Of a DNA stretch of 64,000 nt, positions 26,387-34,783 are shown piece by piece (the stretch's first letter is position 1; every line of letters begins with the position of its first letter). The notes beneath the pieces are model-generated. The model saw only the letters and a list, made by a program, of their open reading frames with translations. It searched no databases and was not told where the DNA came from. A program made the position numbers and the translations under genes. This DNA is from Streptomyces antimycoticus (GTDB lineage Bacteria; Actinomycetota; Actinomycetes; Streptomycetales; Streptomycetaceae): contig NZ_BJHV01000001.1 in NCBI RefSeq assembly GCF_005405925.1, positions 6,200,001-6,264,000 of the forward strand. Direction: 5' to 3'.

Positions 26387-27346
26387 TTACGAGAAGCGCG
26401 CGATCGCCGTCATCGTCGGCCGCAGGTTCCGCACCGCGGGCAGCCGGCGCATCAGGGGCGCCACCGCCCCGTAGTAGAAGCCGCGCCCGCGCGGCGCCGG
26501 CACCTCGCGTACGTCCGTGATCGCCGGATGGGCCGTCCGCACCTTCGGCAGCTCGCCCGCGTCCATCCCCCACGGCATGGGCGGTGTGCGATAGCCCTGC
26601 GCGGTGCGCATCTCGCCGCGCGTCGCCCGGGCGCTGAACCAGCGCGGCACCGCGTCGAAGACCAGCGCCCCGCCCCGGAACCGCTCGGCGCACCCCGCTA
26701 TCAGGTCCTTCACCTCGGTCGGCCGCAGATACATCAGCAGCCCCTGCGCGGTGATCAGCACCCCGTGCGCCGGATCGACCTCGTCCCGCCAGGACAGGTC
26801 GAGCGCCGAGCGGGCGAGGGTGCGCCGCCGCTCCTCGTCCGGCAGCAGCGCCCGCCGCACCTCCGCGGTCTCCGGCAGCTCCACGCATAGCCAGCGCGCC
26901 CGACCGTTGTCCACCCGCCAGAACTGCGTCTCGAGGCCCTCGGCGAGCGTGACGACCGTGCCGTCCGGATGCTCGTCGAGGAAGGCCCGTACGGCGGTGT
27001 CGAAGGTGCGGACCCGCAGCGCGTGGCCCTGGGCCAGCAGCGGGGTGGGCGCGCCGAAGGTCTCCTCGAAGGGGTAGTCGATGCGGTCGACCAGCTCCAC
27101 AGCCTTGGGGTCGTCGAGCACGGTCCGCGCCCGGCGGGCCTCGGCGGCCCGCATATAGAGGTTCCACAGCGAGGTCTCGGGCACCTCGCTCAGCTCGACG
27201 CGCCGACCACCCTCGCCGTTCCCGTTGCCGTTCACGTTCCCGTTCCCGTTGCCGTCGGGCCCGGCGTCCGCTCCGGTGTCCGCCATGGCGTCGTCACTCC
27301 TCGCACCCGCGTCCCTCGGCGTTTTCGCCACCGCCTCCACCGCCAT
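26387..27346 (-). CDS. Leucine carboxyl methyltransferase-like class I SAM methyltransferase
   Basis: 319 residues. The pattern of the LCM/PpmP-like family is visible: ETSLWNLYMRAAEARR, FEETFGAP, RTFDTAVRAFLDEHPDGTVVTLAEGLETQFWRV (SAM-binding region) and ITAQGLLMYL. The N-terminal ~48 residues are low-complexity with an Asn-Gly repeat coded by a GTTCCC/GTTGCC hexanucleotide tract (27214-27255). The real start may be a later Met near residue 21. The substrate is unknown; in actinomycetes relatives modify polyketides or small acids. Confidence 0.75.
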   Translation of the reverse strand: MAVEAVAKTPRDAGARSDDAMADTGADAGPDGNGNGNVNGNGNGEGGRRVELSEVPETSLWNLYMRAAEARRARTVLDDPKAVELVDRIDYPFEETFGAPTPLLAQGHALRVRTFDTAVRAFLDEHPDGTVVTLAEGLETQFWRVDNGRARWLCVELPETAEVRRALLPDEERRRTLARSALDLSWRDEVDPAHGVLITAQGLLMYLRPTEVKDLIAGCAERFRGGALVFDAVPRWFSARATRGEMRTAQGYRTPPMPWGMDAGELPKVRTAHPAITDVREVPAPRGRGFYYGAVAPLMRRLPAVRNLRPTMTAIARFS

Positions 27347-27377
27347 TCAACCTCACCCGATCCTCATCCGGAACGGC

Positions 27378-27419
27378 GAACGCCCCGGCCCCCGGACAGA
27401 TGCCGGGGCCGGGGCGTTC
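27378..27419 (-). terminator. Terminator of the carnitine operon
   Basis: Inverted repeat GAACGCCCCGGCCCC (27378-27392) and GGGGCCGGGGCGTTC (27405-27419), perfect over 15 bases, just after the last gene of the minus-strand carnitine operon. Confidence 0.65.
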
Positions 27420-27437
27420 AGGAGGGACGGCGGTCGT

Positions 27438-27911
27438 TCAACCCGCCTCGGCCGGAACCGGGCCGATCGCCCGGCCCGCCCACTCGGGGGCGTTCTCCAG
27501 CAGGTCCGTCAGCCGCTCCCGTATCTCCTCGGGGAAGGGGGACGAGTGGCTCTCGTTCTGGTCGATGTGGAGCGCGAGCAGCTCGGTGGTGGCCACGGGG
27601 GCGCCGACCGGTTCGCCCACATGCATTTCGTGGGTGAACCGCACCTTCTTCTCGTCCACGCCGATGACGCGCGTACGGATGGTGAGTTCGGCGCCCTCCT
27701 CGACCTCGTTCAGATACCGGATGTGCGACTCCACGGTGTAGAGGGAGCAGCCGGTCTTGGCGCGGTAGGCGGAGTCCAGGCCGGTCTCCACCATCATCTC
27801 GTCGGTGCTGTGGCCGAAGACGAGGACGTAGAACGCCTCGCTCATATGGCCGTTGTAGTCGATCCACTCGGGACGTACGGTCTGCCGGTAGTCGGGGAGC
27901 GTGGTGCTCAC
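27438..27911 (-). CDS. cdhB: Betainyl-CoA thioesterase-like hotdog protein
   Basis: 157 residues. 4-hydroxybenzoyl-CoA thioesterase-type hotdog fold with EWIDYNGHMSEAFY, in which the active Asp/Asn-Gly-His-Met segment is intact. In carnitine degradation this enzyme hydrolyses betainyl-CoA to glycine betaine and CoA. The start overlaps the stop of the carnitine dehydrogenase gene by four bases. The symbol follows the Pseudomonas naming and rests on operon context. Confidence 0.8.
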   Translation of the reverse strand: MSTTLPDYRQTVRPEWIDYNGHMSEAFYVLVFGHSTDEMMVETGLDSAYRAKTGCSLYTVESHIRYLNEVEEGAELTIRTRVIGVDEKKVRFTHEMHVGEPVGAPVATTELLALHIDQNESHSSPFPEEIRERLTDLLENAPEWAGRAIGPVPAEAG

Positions 27912-28921
27912 TTCTCGTCTCCCATGGTGCTGGGGGTATGTGTGATGGCATCCGTCCCCTCGGCGCGCTGCCGCGGCAGTCGGCCAGTCGCCCGCAGGAC
28001 GTCGATGACGCCCTGGTCCCGCTCCGCGACGAGCTGCGCGATGGTACGGCTGCCCGCCGCCTCGTCACAGCCGTCGACCATGGCCGCACGCAGCGTGTCG
28101 TCCAGCTCAGGCGCCTCGAGACGGGTCCACGGAGACTTCAACGAGGGTCCGAAGTGGTCGAGCATATGTCCCATGCCTCCTTCGCCGCCCGCCAGGGCGA
28201 ACGTGAGGCAGGGACCCATGAACGCCCACCGCAGCCCGGGCCCCTCGGTGATCGAGTCGTCGATCTCCTTCACCGTGGCCTCACCGCCTGCGACCATGTG
28301 CAGCGCCTCCCGCCACAGCGCCTCCTGGAGCCGGTTGGCGATGAAGCCGGGCAGCTCGCGCTCCATGGTGATGACGGACTTGCCGGCCACCTTGTAGAAG
28401 CGGGAGGCCCACTCGACCGCCGCGGCGTCGGTCCTCTCCCCGCCGACGACCTCCACCAGCGGTATGAGATACGGCGGGTTGAAGGGGTGGCCGACGACGA
28501 GGCGGCCGGGGTCGGCGGCCTCGGTCTGCATATCGGTCATCGGATAGCCGGAGGTGGAGGAGGCGATGACGACCCCGGGCGGGGCCGCCGCGTCCAGCTG
28601 GGCCAGCAGCGACCGCTTGAGCTCCAGCTTCTCGGGGGCGCTCTCCTGGACGAACTGCGCGTCGGCCACGGCCTCCTCGACGGTCGCGGCGACGGTCAGC
28701 CGGTCGGGGGAGGCGCCGTCGGCGAGGCCGATCTGGGTCAGGGCGGGCCAGGCGGCGTCCACGAGACGGCGCAGCTTCTCCTCGGCGTCGGGGGCCGGGT
28801 CCCAGGCGGTGACGTCGTAGCCGCGGCCCAGGAAGTGGGCGACCCAGCCGCCGCCGATGACTCCGGCGCCGACGCAGGCGACGCGGCGTACCTCTTCGGG
28901 GGCGCAGGGGGATGAGGGCAT
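27908..28921 (-). CDS. cdhA: L-carnitine dehydrogenase (3-hydroxyacyl-CoA dehydrogenase family)
   Basis: 337 residues. NAD-binding motif GAGVIGGGW at the N-terminus; catalytic histidine in GHPFNPPYLIPLVEVV; LPGFIANRLQEALWREAL is the hinge to the helical domain, and the EGPGLRWAFMGP segment is typical of carnitine dehydrogenases. It oxidises L-carnitine to 3-dehydrocarnitine. Gene order (BKACE, dehydrogenase, thioesterase) supports this role over a general beta-hydroxyacyl dehydrogenase. The C-terminal ~20 residues are extra. Confidence 0.85.
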   Translation of the reverse strand: MPSSPCAPEEVRRVACVGAGVIGGGWVAHFLGRGYDVTAWDPAPDAEEKLRRLVDAAWPALTQIGLADGASPDRLTVAATVEEAVADAQFVQESAPEKLELKRSLLAQLDAAAPPGVVIASSTSGYPMTDMQTEAADPGRLVVGHPFNPPYLIPLVEVVGGERTDAAAVEWASRFYKVAGKSVITMERELPGFIANRLQEALWREALHMVAGGEATVKEIDDSITEGPGLRWAFMGPCLTFALAGGEGGMGHMLDHFGPSLKSPWTRLEAPELDDTLRAAMVDGCDEAAGSRTIAQLVAERDQGVIDVLRATGRLPRQRAEGTDAITHTPSTMGDEK

Positions 28922-28973
28922 GGCGGTCCTAAGGGTGTGAGGGGAGGAAGAGAGATGAGGAGCTGGTGGGGGA

Positions 28974-29867
28974 TTACGCGCGGGGCTTGAGGCCGAGCCG
29001 CTGCCGGGCCTCGTCCGGTGTGGCGACGTTCGCGCCCAGCAGTTCGGTGATCTGGACCGCACGCTCGACGAGCTGGCCGTTGGTGGCCTTGACGCCCCGG
29101 CTGAGGTAGAGGTTGTCCTCCAGCCCGACCCGTACGTTGCCGCCGAGCAGGATGGACTGCGCCACCCACGGCATCTGCATGCGGCCCAGCGCGAAGCTGG
29201 CCCACTGGGCGCCCTCGGGCAGCATGTTGACCATGGCCTGGAGCACGCCCGGCTCGGCCGGAGCGCCCCACGGGATGCCCATGCAGAGCTGGAAGACGGT
29301 CGGGTCGTCCAGCAGACCCTCGGCCAGGAGCTGCTTGGCGAACCACAGCTGCCCGGTGTCGAAGATCTCCAGCTCGGGGCGGACGCCCAGCTCCTGGATG
29401 CGCTTGGCGCCGGTGCGCAGCATGTCGGGGGTGGAGACGTAGAGGTTGCTGCCGTCGCCGAAGTTGAGCGAGCCGCAGTCCAGGGTGCAGATGTCGGGGA
29501 GCAGATCCTCGACGTGGGGGAGCCGGTCCAGGCCGCTGACCAGGTCGGTGCCGGGGAGGTGGGTGAGCGGATTCTCCGGGTCGATGACCAGGTCGCCGCC
29601 CATGCCCGCGGTGAGGTTGATGACGACGTCGGTGCCGGTCTCCTTGACCCGCTCCACGACCTCGCGATAGAGCCGCGGATCGCGGGCGGGCGCGCCGGTC
29701 TCGGGGTCGCGTACGTGGATATGGACCACGGCCGCCCCGGCCTCCGCGGCCTCGACGGCGGAGCGGGCTATCTGCTCGGGGGTGACGGGGACATGGGGGC
29801 TGCGGCCCACAGTGTCACCGGCGCCGGTCAGGGCACAGGTGATGATGACGCTGTCGTTCATGGGCAT
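28974..29867 (-). CDS. cdhC: BKACE-family 3-dehydrocarnitine cleavage enzyme
   Basis: 297 residues. Beta-keto acid cleavage enzyme: HIHVRD holds the zinc-binding HxH; TAGMGGD and [10 protein letters not shown] line the active site. It condenses dehydrocarnitine with acetyl-CoA to give betainyl-CoA and acetoacetate. First gene of the three-gene carnitine-to-glycine-betaine operon, 52 bases before the dehydrogenase gene. BKACE substrates are diverse, so the function is inferred from the neighbours. Confidence 0.85.
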   Translation of the reverse strand: MPMNDSVIITCALTGAGDTVGRSPHVPVTPEQIARSAVEAAEAGAAVVHIHVRDPETGAPARDPRLYREVVERVKETGTDVVINLTAGMGGDLVIDPENPLTHLPGTDLVSGLDRLPHVEDLLPDICTLDCGSLNFGDGSNLYVSTPDMLRTGAKRIQELGVRPELEIFDTGQLWFAKQLLAEGLLDDPTVFQLCMGIPWGAPAEPGVLQAMVNMLPEGAQWASFALGRMQMPWVAQSILLGGNVRVGLEDNLYLSRGVKATNGQLVERAVQITELLGANVATPDEARQRLGLKPRA

Positions 29868-29932
29868 GGGCTTCTCTCCCTCTCTTACGGTGCGAAACGG
29901 CGCGGAGCTACGGTCCGCGCCGGTCGGCCGTC

Positions 29933-30862
29933 CTACGGTCCGGGCTGATCGGGCGGCCCGGCCTCATCGGCGCCGGAGCGCCGTTGGGTCGGTCGTGCGG
30001 CCGGTCGTGTGGTCGTGCGTACGGTCAATTCGGAGTCCACGTACGCGTTGCAGGCGAGGCCCATGGCCTCGGCGGTCGTGCCGCCCTCTCCGGGCGCGGT
30101 GGCCAGCACCTGAATGGCGAGTCCGTCGATCAGCGCGGTCAGGCGCAGCGCGCTGAACTCCGGGTCCACGGCGCGGAAGACCCCCTGCTCGATCCCGCGC
30201 CGGATCACCTCGGCGACGGTCTGCCGCCACTGCTGGTAGAAGTCGGCGTGCAGCCGCCCGATGGCCGTGGACCGCGCGGCCTCGGCCCACAGGTCCATCC
30301 ACACCAGCCACTGCTGCCGCTGCCGCTCGGTGTACGGCGCCTGCAGCGCGATCAGCTGCCGCAGCTCCTCGCGCGCGTCGTCGGCCGTGGCGGTCCGGGC
30401 GGCGCGGCGCGCGGTGTCCTCGTCCATGCACCAGCGCACGGCGGCTTCGAGCAGCTCGGCGCGGCCCGGGAAGTGGTAGTGGATGGTGGCGGTGCTGGTG
30501 TCGCAGGCGGCGGCGATGTCGGCGACGCGTACGGCGTGGAAGCCGCGCTCGGCGATGAGCCGCACCGTCTCCCGCACGATCTGCAGCGGCCGCCCGCTGT
30601 CGGGGAGCGCGGCCGGGGCGGGCGGCCGCGGCGCGTCGGCGGCACCGCCGGTCGCCGTGGTGCCGAGCAGCCATCCGGCGTCCACGTTCCCGGCGTCGGC
30701 GATCCGCGCCAGTTCGCCCACGGTGAAGCGCCGGCTCCCGCTGAGCGAACGCGAGAGCTTGGACGGGTCCATCACGACCCGCCGGGCGAATTCGCGCTGG
30801 GTACAACCGGCTTTGCCGATCACCTCGCGCACGCGTTCCGCCACCTCGAACTGTTGCCGCAT
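29933..30862 (-). CDS. XRE-TetR fusion transcriptional regulator
   Basis: 309 residues from ATG30862. Two DNA-binding domains in one chain: an XRE/Cro-type HTH at about 5-65 ([22 protein letters not shown], then [11 protein letters not shown]) and a TetR HTH at about 95-145 ([21 protein letters not shown]). A TetR-type ligand domain and a disordered Pro/Arg-rich tail follow. It is on the same strand and just upstream of the carnitine operon (65-base gap), so it probably controls that operon in response to carnitine or a CoA derivative. The double HTH is unusual. Confidence 0.83.
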   Translation of the reverse strand: MRQQFEVAERVREVIGKAGCTQREFARRVVMDPSKLSRSLSGSRRFTVGELARIADAGNVDAGWLLGTTATGGAADAPRPPAPAALPDSGRPLQIVRETVRLIAERGFHAVRVADIAAACDTSTATIHYHFPGRAELLEAAVRWCMDEDTARRAARTATADDAREELRQLIALQAPYTERQRQQWLVWMDLWAEAARSTAIGRLHADFYQQWRQTVAEVIRRGIEQGVFRAVDPEFSALRLTALIDGLAIQVLATAPGEGGTTAEAMGLACNAYVDSELTVRTTTRPAARPTQRRSGADEAGPPDQPGP

Positions 30863-30997
30863 GGCCGACACCGTACGGACGCGTTGAGATAAGCGCAATG
30901 AATGTGGATGCTGAACGCCTGTTTCCTCCTTAAATCATAGGGAATTTCACCCGGGCGTTGCGCTATCGACTGACTGTCGAATCAGTTGAGATCAATT

Positions 30998-31009
30998 GTG
31001 TTCGAACAC
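30998..31009. promoter_or_regulatory. Palindrome GTGTTCGAACAC before the receptor kinase gene
   Basis: A 12-base perfect palindrome, with TATGCT (31017-31022) as a possible -10 next to it. It lies between the XRE-TetR gene and the divergent kinase gene, so it could serve either. It is not a LexA box, since the GAAC/GTTC halves are in the wrong order. Confidence 0.35.
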
Positions 31010-31050
31010 TTCCGACTATGCTCACCGGGCGTGAGAGCAGGAGAGATCGG

Positions 31051-32700
31051 GTGACATCGGGCGGGGACGACATGCGGCTGATCGCCGGCCGCTACCAGCT
31101 GGGCGACCGGCTCGGACGCGGCGGCATGGGCACGGTCTGGCGCGCGTACGACCAGATGCTGGCGCGCGAGGTCGCTGCCAAGGAGCTGCACGTCGCGAGC
31201 GACCACCACGAGCACCACCGACGGCTGCGCCGGGCCCAGCGGGAGGCGCGGACCGTCGCCCGGCTGCGCCACCCCCACGTCGTGGGCGTCCATGACCTGG
31301 TCGAACACGACGACCGGCTCTGGATCGTGATGGAGCTGATCGACGGCCCCTCCCTGGCCCGCCGGATCGCCGACACCGGCCCCCTCGCGCCCCGCCACAC
31401 CGCCGCCCTCGGGCTGCAACTGCTCGGCGCGCTGGAGGCCGTGCACGCCGCCGGGGCGCTGCACCGCGACATCAAGCCCGCCAACGTCCTGCTGCGCGGG
31501 GACGGCAGCGCCGTCCTCACCGACTTCGGCATCGCCGCCCTGGAAGACGACGAGTCGCTCACCACGACCGGCGAACTCCTCGGCTCCATCGGCTACATGG
31601 CGCCCGAGCGGCTGACCGCGGAGGAGGCCGGCCCGGCGTCCGACCTGTGGTCGCTGGGCGCGACCCTGTCGGCGGTGGCCTCCGGCGTGCCGCCCTTCCA
31701 GCGCCCCACCGGGGCCGCCGCGCTGCACGCCGTCACCTTCGCGGATCCCGTCATCCCGGAACGGGTCGGCCCTCTGCGGCCCATCGTCCAGGCCCTGTTG
31801 AACAAGTCCCCGGCCCAGCGCCCCTCCGCCGCCACGCTCCGGGCCGCCCTGCAACGCGTCGCGGACGGCGCGGACGACCCGGGCCCGCTGCCCCCGGCCG
31901 GGCCCGCGGGGCCCGTACCGGCTCCGGGGCCCGCACCAACGCCGGGCGGCGACGCGGACACCTCCGCGTACCTGGCGGACACCCCCACGATGACCGCGCC
32001 CCCGACGGTGAGCGCGACCCCCACCGCAGGCGCGCCCCACACCGTGACCGGCACCCCCACCCCCGACCGGGACCCGACGCTGATCTCGTCCCCGGCCCGG
32101 ACCCCCGACCTGGACCGGGAACCGACGCTCGTCGCCCCGGCCGGGCCGCCACCCCCTCGGCCCCGTGGCCGGGCCCGGACATGGTGGTGGACGGCGGGCG
32201 CCGCGCTCGCGGTGGCGGGCCTCGCCACCGCGCTCTTCTTCACCTTCGGCCCCCCGTCCGGCAGCGACAGCGACGACGACGCATCGCCTCAGCCCGGCAC
32301 CAGCACGACGAAGGTGACCGTGGACGCGGCACGCGGCTGGCAGTCCGCGACGACCACCCCGGTCCGCAAGGGCGACGAGGTGAGCGTCCGCTACACCTCC
32401 GGCACCTGGACGGTGGACGCCGCCAATCTGCCCTTGGTCGGCCCGGTGGGCCACACCCGCGCCGACGACGAAGCCCTCCGCTTCGCCTGGACGGACTGCA
32501 AGGTGAATTCCGACGCCCCCTTCGGTGCCCTCCTGGGCCGCTACCCGGGGAATCCCCGAAACCCCCACGTCGTGGGCCGCGCCTGGCGCTTCCAGGCCAC
32601 CCGCCCGGGCGTCCTCCAACTCCGCATCAACGACCGTGACGGGAGCTGCCTCGACGACAACAGAGGGGCCATCACCGTCACCGTCCAGATCACCCACTGA
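31051..32700 (+). CDS. Receptor Ser/Thr protein kinase with external LecA-like domain
   Basis: 549 residues from GTG31051 (AGGAG at 31039-31043). The kinase domain covers about 10-270: GRGGMGTVW loop, VAAKEL lysine, HRDIKPANVL catalytic loop, TDFG and APERL. A Pro/Thr-rich linker leads to a single membrane helix near 407-430 (WTAGAALAVAGLATALFF). The ~120-residue external C-terminus (GWQSATTTPVRKGDEVSVRYTSG, ... LLGRYPG, ... LQLRINDRDGS, then DDNRGAITVTV) resembles the PA-IL/LecA galactose-binding fold, so it may sense sugars. The next gene encodes a glycosidase-like lipoprotein. Confidence 0.82.
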   Translation: MTSGGDDMRLIAGRYQLGDRLGRGGMGTVWRAYDQMLAREVAAKELHVASDHHEHHRRLRRAQREARTVARLRHPHVVGVHDLVEHDDRLWIVMELIDGPSLARRIADTGPLAPRHTAALGLQLLGALEAVHAAGALHRDIKPANVLLRGDGSAVLTDFGIAALEDDESLTTTGELLGSIGYMAPERLTAEEAGPASDLWSLGATLSAVASGVPPFQRPTGAAALHAVTFADPVIPERVGPLRPIVQALLNKSPAQRPSAATLRAALQRVADGADDPGPLPPAGPAGPVPAPGPAPTPGGDADTSAYLADTPTMTAPPTVSATPTAGAPHTVTGTPTPDRDPTLISSPARTPDLDREPTLVAPAGPPPPRPRGRARTWWWTAGAALAVAGLATALFFTFGPPSGSDSDDDASPQPGTSTTKVTVDAARGWQSATTTPVRKGDEVSVRYTSGTWTVDAANLPLVGPVGHTRADDEALRFAWTDCKVNSDAPFGALLGRYPGNPRNPHVVGRAWRFQATRPGVLQLRINDRDGSCLDDNRGAITVTVQITH

Positions 32701-32839
32701 CCGGGCAACGGCACCCCCGGGGGGACCGATTCCGCGAAAAATGTGGGTGCCCTGGGCAACTGGCAGCCCTCGCCGACGCATCCTCCCGGGCAGTCCGGCC
32801 GGTACGGGCCGGGAAATCAGCACGGACAGGGAACGTCAC

Positions 32840-34102
32840 TTGGATACGGATACGGATACGGAGACGAGGAAGAACCCGCTGGCACGGCGGCGTGTGCTGG
32901 CTCTGATGGGTGGGGCAGCTCTCATCGCCACGGGCTGCACACAGGGCGAACAACGCCCCGCCGACAAGGTCGGCCACGCCTCCGAGGAAAGAGCACCCGC
33001 CGACGGCCCGGCCGAGGGTCCGGACGGCGCGCTGGGAGCGAATTTCAACGAGGACCCCGACAGCGTGACCTTCGCCGAATTGCGGGACCTCTCCGCGAGC
33101 TGGCTCCGGGGCTTCGTCCCCATGCCCGAGGTCACGGCCGACGCCTCCCAGCAGCGCGCCATCAAGGAGCTCCTGGACGCCCACCACCAGGGCTACGGCA
33201 CGGTCCTGTCGCTGAAGTTCCGGTACAACCACCGGGCGATCCCCCGACCGGGCAGCTCGGCCATGACCGCGGAACTCGCCCGGGTCGACCGGGTCCTGCA
33301 CACCGTCCTCGACACCGTCGACGTCCTGGCCATCGGCAACGAGCCGTTCATCGAGAGCCTCCCGCAGGACCGCAGCTCGGGCGCGATGAACACGTTCTAC
33401 GAGACGGTCGCGGAGCACATCATCGCGTACCGGAAGAAGCACTTTCCCTCGCACTGCCGGACCCACCTCTACATGGGCGCGCTCAACCACCTCGACAAAC
33501 CGGACGAGCAGACGGCGGCCACCGACCGCTGGCTGTCCTTCGCGCGCCGCACCCCGGAGATCGAGGGCGTCGACATCCACCCCCACGTCGCCGCACCGGA
33601 GCGGGTACAGCCCTACCTCGACTACATCCTTCCCCGCCTCCGCGACGACCAGAAATTCCTCGTCACCGAGTTCTCCCTGGTACAGCTCTGGAAGCAGCAC
33701 CTGAGCGACACGATCCCCACCCGTTTCGCGCGCCGCTACCACCTTCCGCCGAACACTCCGGTGTGGAAACTGATCAGGGACGCCATCGAGCACCCCTTCC
33801 CGGAGCAGAAGTGGCACGACTTCCTCGCCATGAGCCCCTGGTTCGAGCGCAACAAGCACTTCCTGCGGGACCAGGTGGGCCACTTCCGTGACACGGGGCG
33901 CCTTGCCGTGGCGACGTACGGAGTCACCCAAGGCGCCGCCATGACAGAGAACTTCGGCCCGGACAAACAGCCCTGGCTCCTGAACAGCCTCTACGCCAAC
34001 CGCACCGTCGAGCACCCCGACGACGGCCCACCGGCCCACACCTACGGTTTCTTCGACGACTTCCGAGCCCTCCAACGGCAGCAGGACCGCCGCGGGTCCT
34101 AG
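32840..34102 (+). CDS. Secreted lipoprotein with clan GH-A glycosidase-like barrel
   Basis: 420 residues from TTG32840; the start region is a GATACG codon repeat (Asp-Thr). A twin-arginine lipoprotein signal is seen: RRRVLALMGG and lipobox ATGC with Cys33. The mature part is a TIM barrel: FNEDP, SWLRGF, IGNEP (acid/base E168), DIHPHV and LVTEFSL (nucleophile E277), the strand-4/strand-7 glutamate arrangement of clan GH-A. I do not recognise the exact family or substrate. It follows the sugar-sensing kinase by 139 bases and may be co-expressed. Confidence 0.75.
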   Translation: MDTDTDTETRKNPLARRRVLALMGGAALIATGCTQGEQRPADKVGHASEERAPADGPAEGPDGALGANFNEDPDSVTFAELRDLSASWLRGFVPMPEVTADASQQRAIKELLDAHHQGYGTVLSLKFRYNHRAIPRPGSSAMTAELARVDRVLHTVLDTVDVLAIGNEPFIESLPQDRSSGAMNTFYETVAEHIIAYRKKHFPSHCRTHLYMGALNHLDKPDEQTAATDRWLSFARRTPEIEGVDIHPHVAAPERVQPYLDYILPRLRDDQKFLVTEFSLVQLWKQHLSDTIPTRFARRYHLPPNTPVWKLIRDAIEHPFPEQKWHDFLAMSPWFERNKHFLRDQVGHFRDTGRLAVATYGVTQGAAMTENFGPDKQPWLLNSLYANRTVEHPDDGPPAHTYGFFDDFRALQRQQDRRGS

Positions 34103-34123
34103 CCGCCCTCGCGCCCACCAATG

Positions 34124-34149
34124 GGATGCGCCCCCCGGGGGGCGCATCC
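34124..34149. terminator. Perfect 26-bp GC palindrome, bidirectional terminator
   Basis: GGATGCGCCCCCC directly followed by GGGGGGCGCATCC, between the 3' ends of the lipoprotein gene (+) and the tannase remnant (-). Confidence 0.6.
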
Positions 34150-34156
34150 GGGGCCG

Positions 34157-34619
34157 CTACCTGCGGTAGCCCGTCACCTCACCGATCCACCGCATGAAGT
34201 CACCCGGGTCCTGGTTGGCCCCGTGCCCGCCGTCCCAATACATCAGGGCGTTGACGTCGTCGCCAAGGTACTCCAGACCGGCGGCGAGGTTGCCGACGAC
34301 CGTGAGCGAGGTGTCGGTGTCGCTGGTGCCGACGCGGAGCCACCCGTGGCGCGCCCGGCCGGGGTTGGCGTGTCTCCCCCGGCGCTGGTGCCGGAGGAGA
34401 CGATCCGGTCTTGCAGAGGCGGTACGTCACCTTCTTGTCGCCGTCGTCCGTGGACACGGTCTTCGTCTCGGTCGTGTAGCCGCCCTTGTCGAAGGCCAAC
34501 GGGTCCGACGAGCCCGTCGCACCCGCCGCCGGCGCTACGAATAATCCCCCGTCGGCCGCCGCCGGTACGGCGGCGGCCGCGGCAAGCCCCCTGACCATGG
34601 TTCTGCGCTTCACGGACAT
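34157..34619 (-). pseudogene. Deleted remnant of a secreted subtype B tannase (feruloyl esterase-like)
   Basis: Three pieces of one gene in three frames. From ATG34619: a twin-arginine signal (SVKRRTMVRG), then LAFDKGGYTTETKTVSTDDG and VTYRL, the start of a mature tannase. A shifted piece reads DRIVSSGTSAGG, the nucleophile elbow GxSxG. A third frame gives NPGRARHGWLRVGTSDTDTS and a C-terminus with LGDDVNALMYWDGGHGANQ up to the stop at 34157, the family end that carries the catalytic Asp and His. Family members are about 500 residues, but only about 150 codons remain, so most of the lid and barrel are lost. The gene is non-functional; this is not a simple base-call error. Confidence 0.75.
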
Positions 34620-34696
34620 CTCCTCACATGGCGCGCTCCGCGCTGCCTGCTGGATGGTGGCGCATGCGAGAACGTAAGGCGCTGGCCGCAAAATCG

Positions 34697-34712
34697 TCAA
34701 CAATTATGTTGA
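34697..34712. promoter_or_regulatory. AT-rich palindrome upstream of the tannase remnant
   Basis: Inverted repeat TCAACA-ATTA-TGTTGA, notable for low GC in this genome. It sits about 80 bases upstream of the remnant start and looks like a surviving operator. Confidence 0.4.
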
Positions 34713-34783
34713 TTTCATCGTGAACGCTTAAGTCATCCACAACGAGCGCACAGGCTGTTACCGAGCCGTGAGGGCCGTACGCC

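Noticed and set aside
30998..31009. Palindrome GTGTTCGAACAC as an SOS/LexA box
   Set aside because: LexA sites have GAAC before GTTC with four bases between; here the order is reversed and adjacent. It is kept only as a generic operator candidate.
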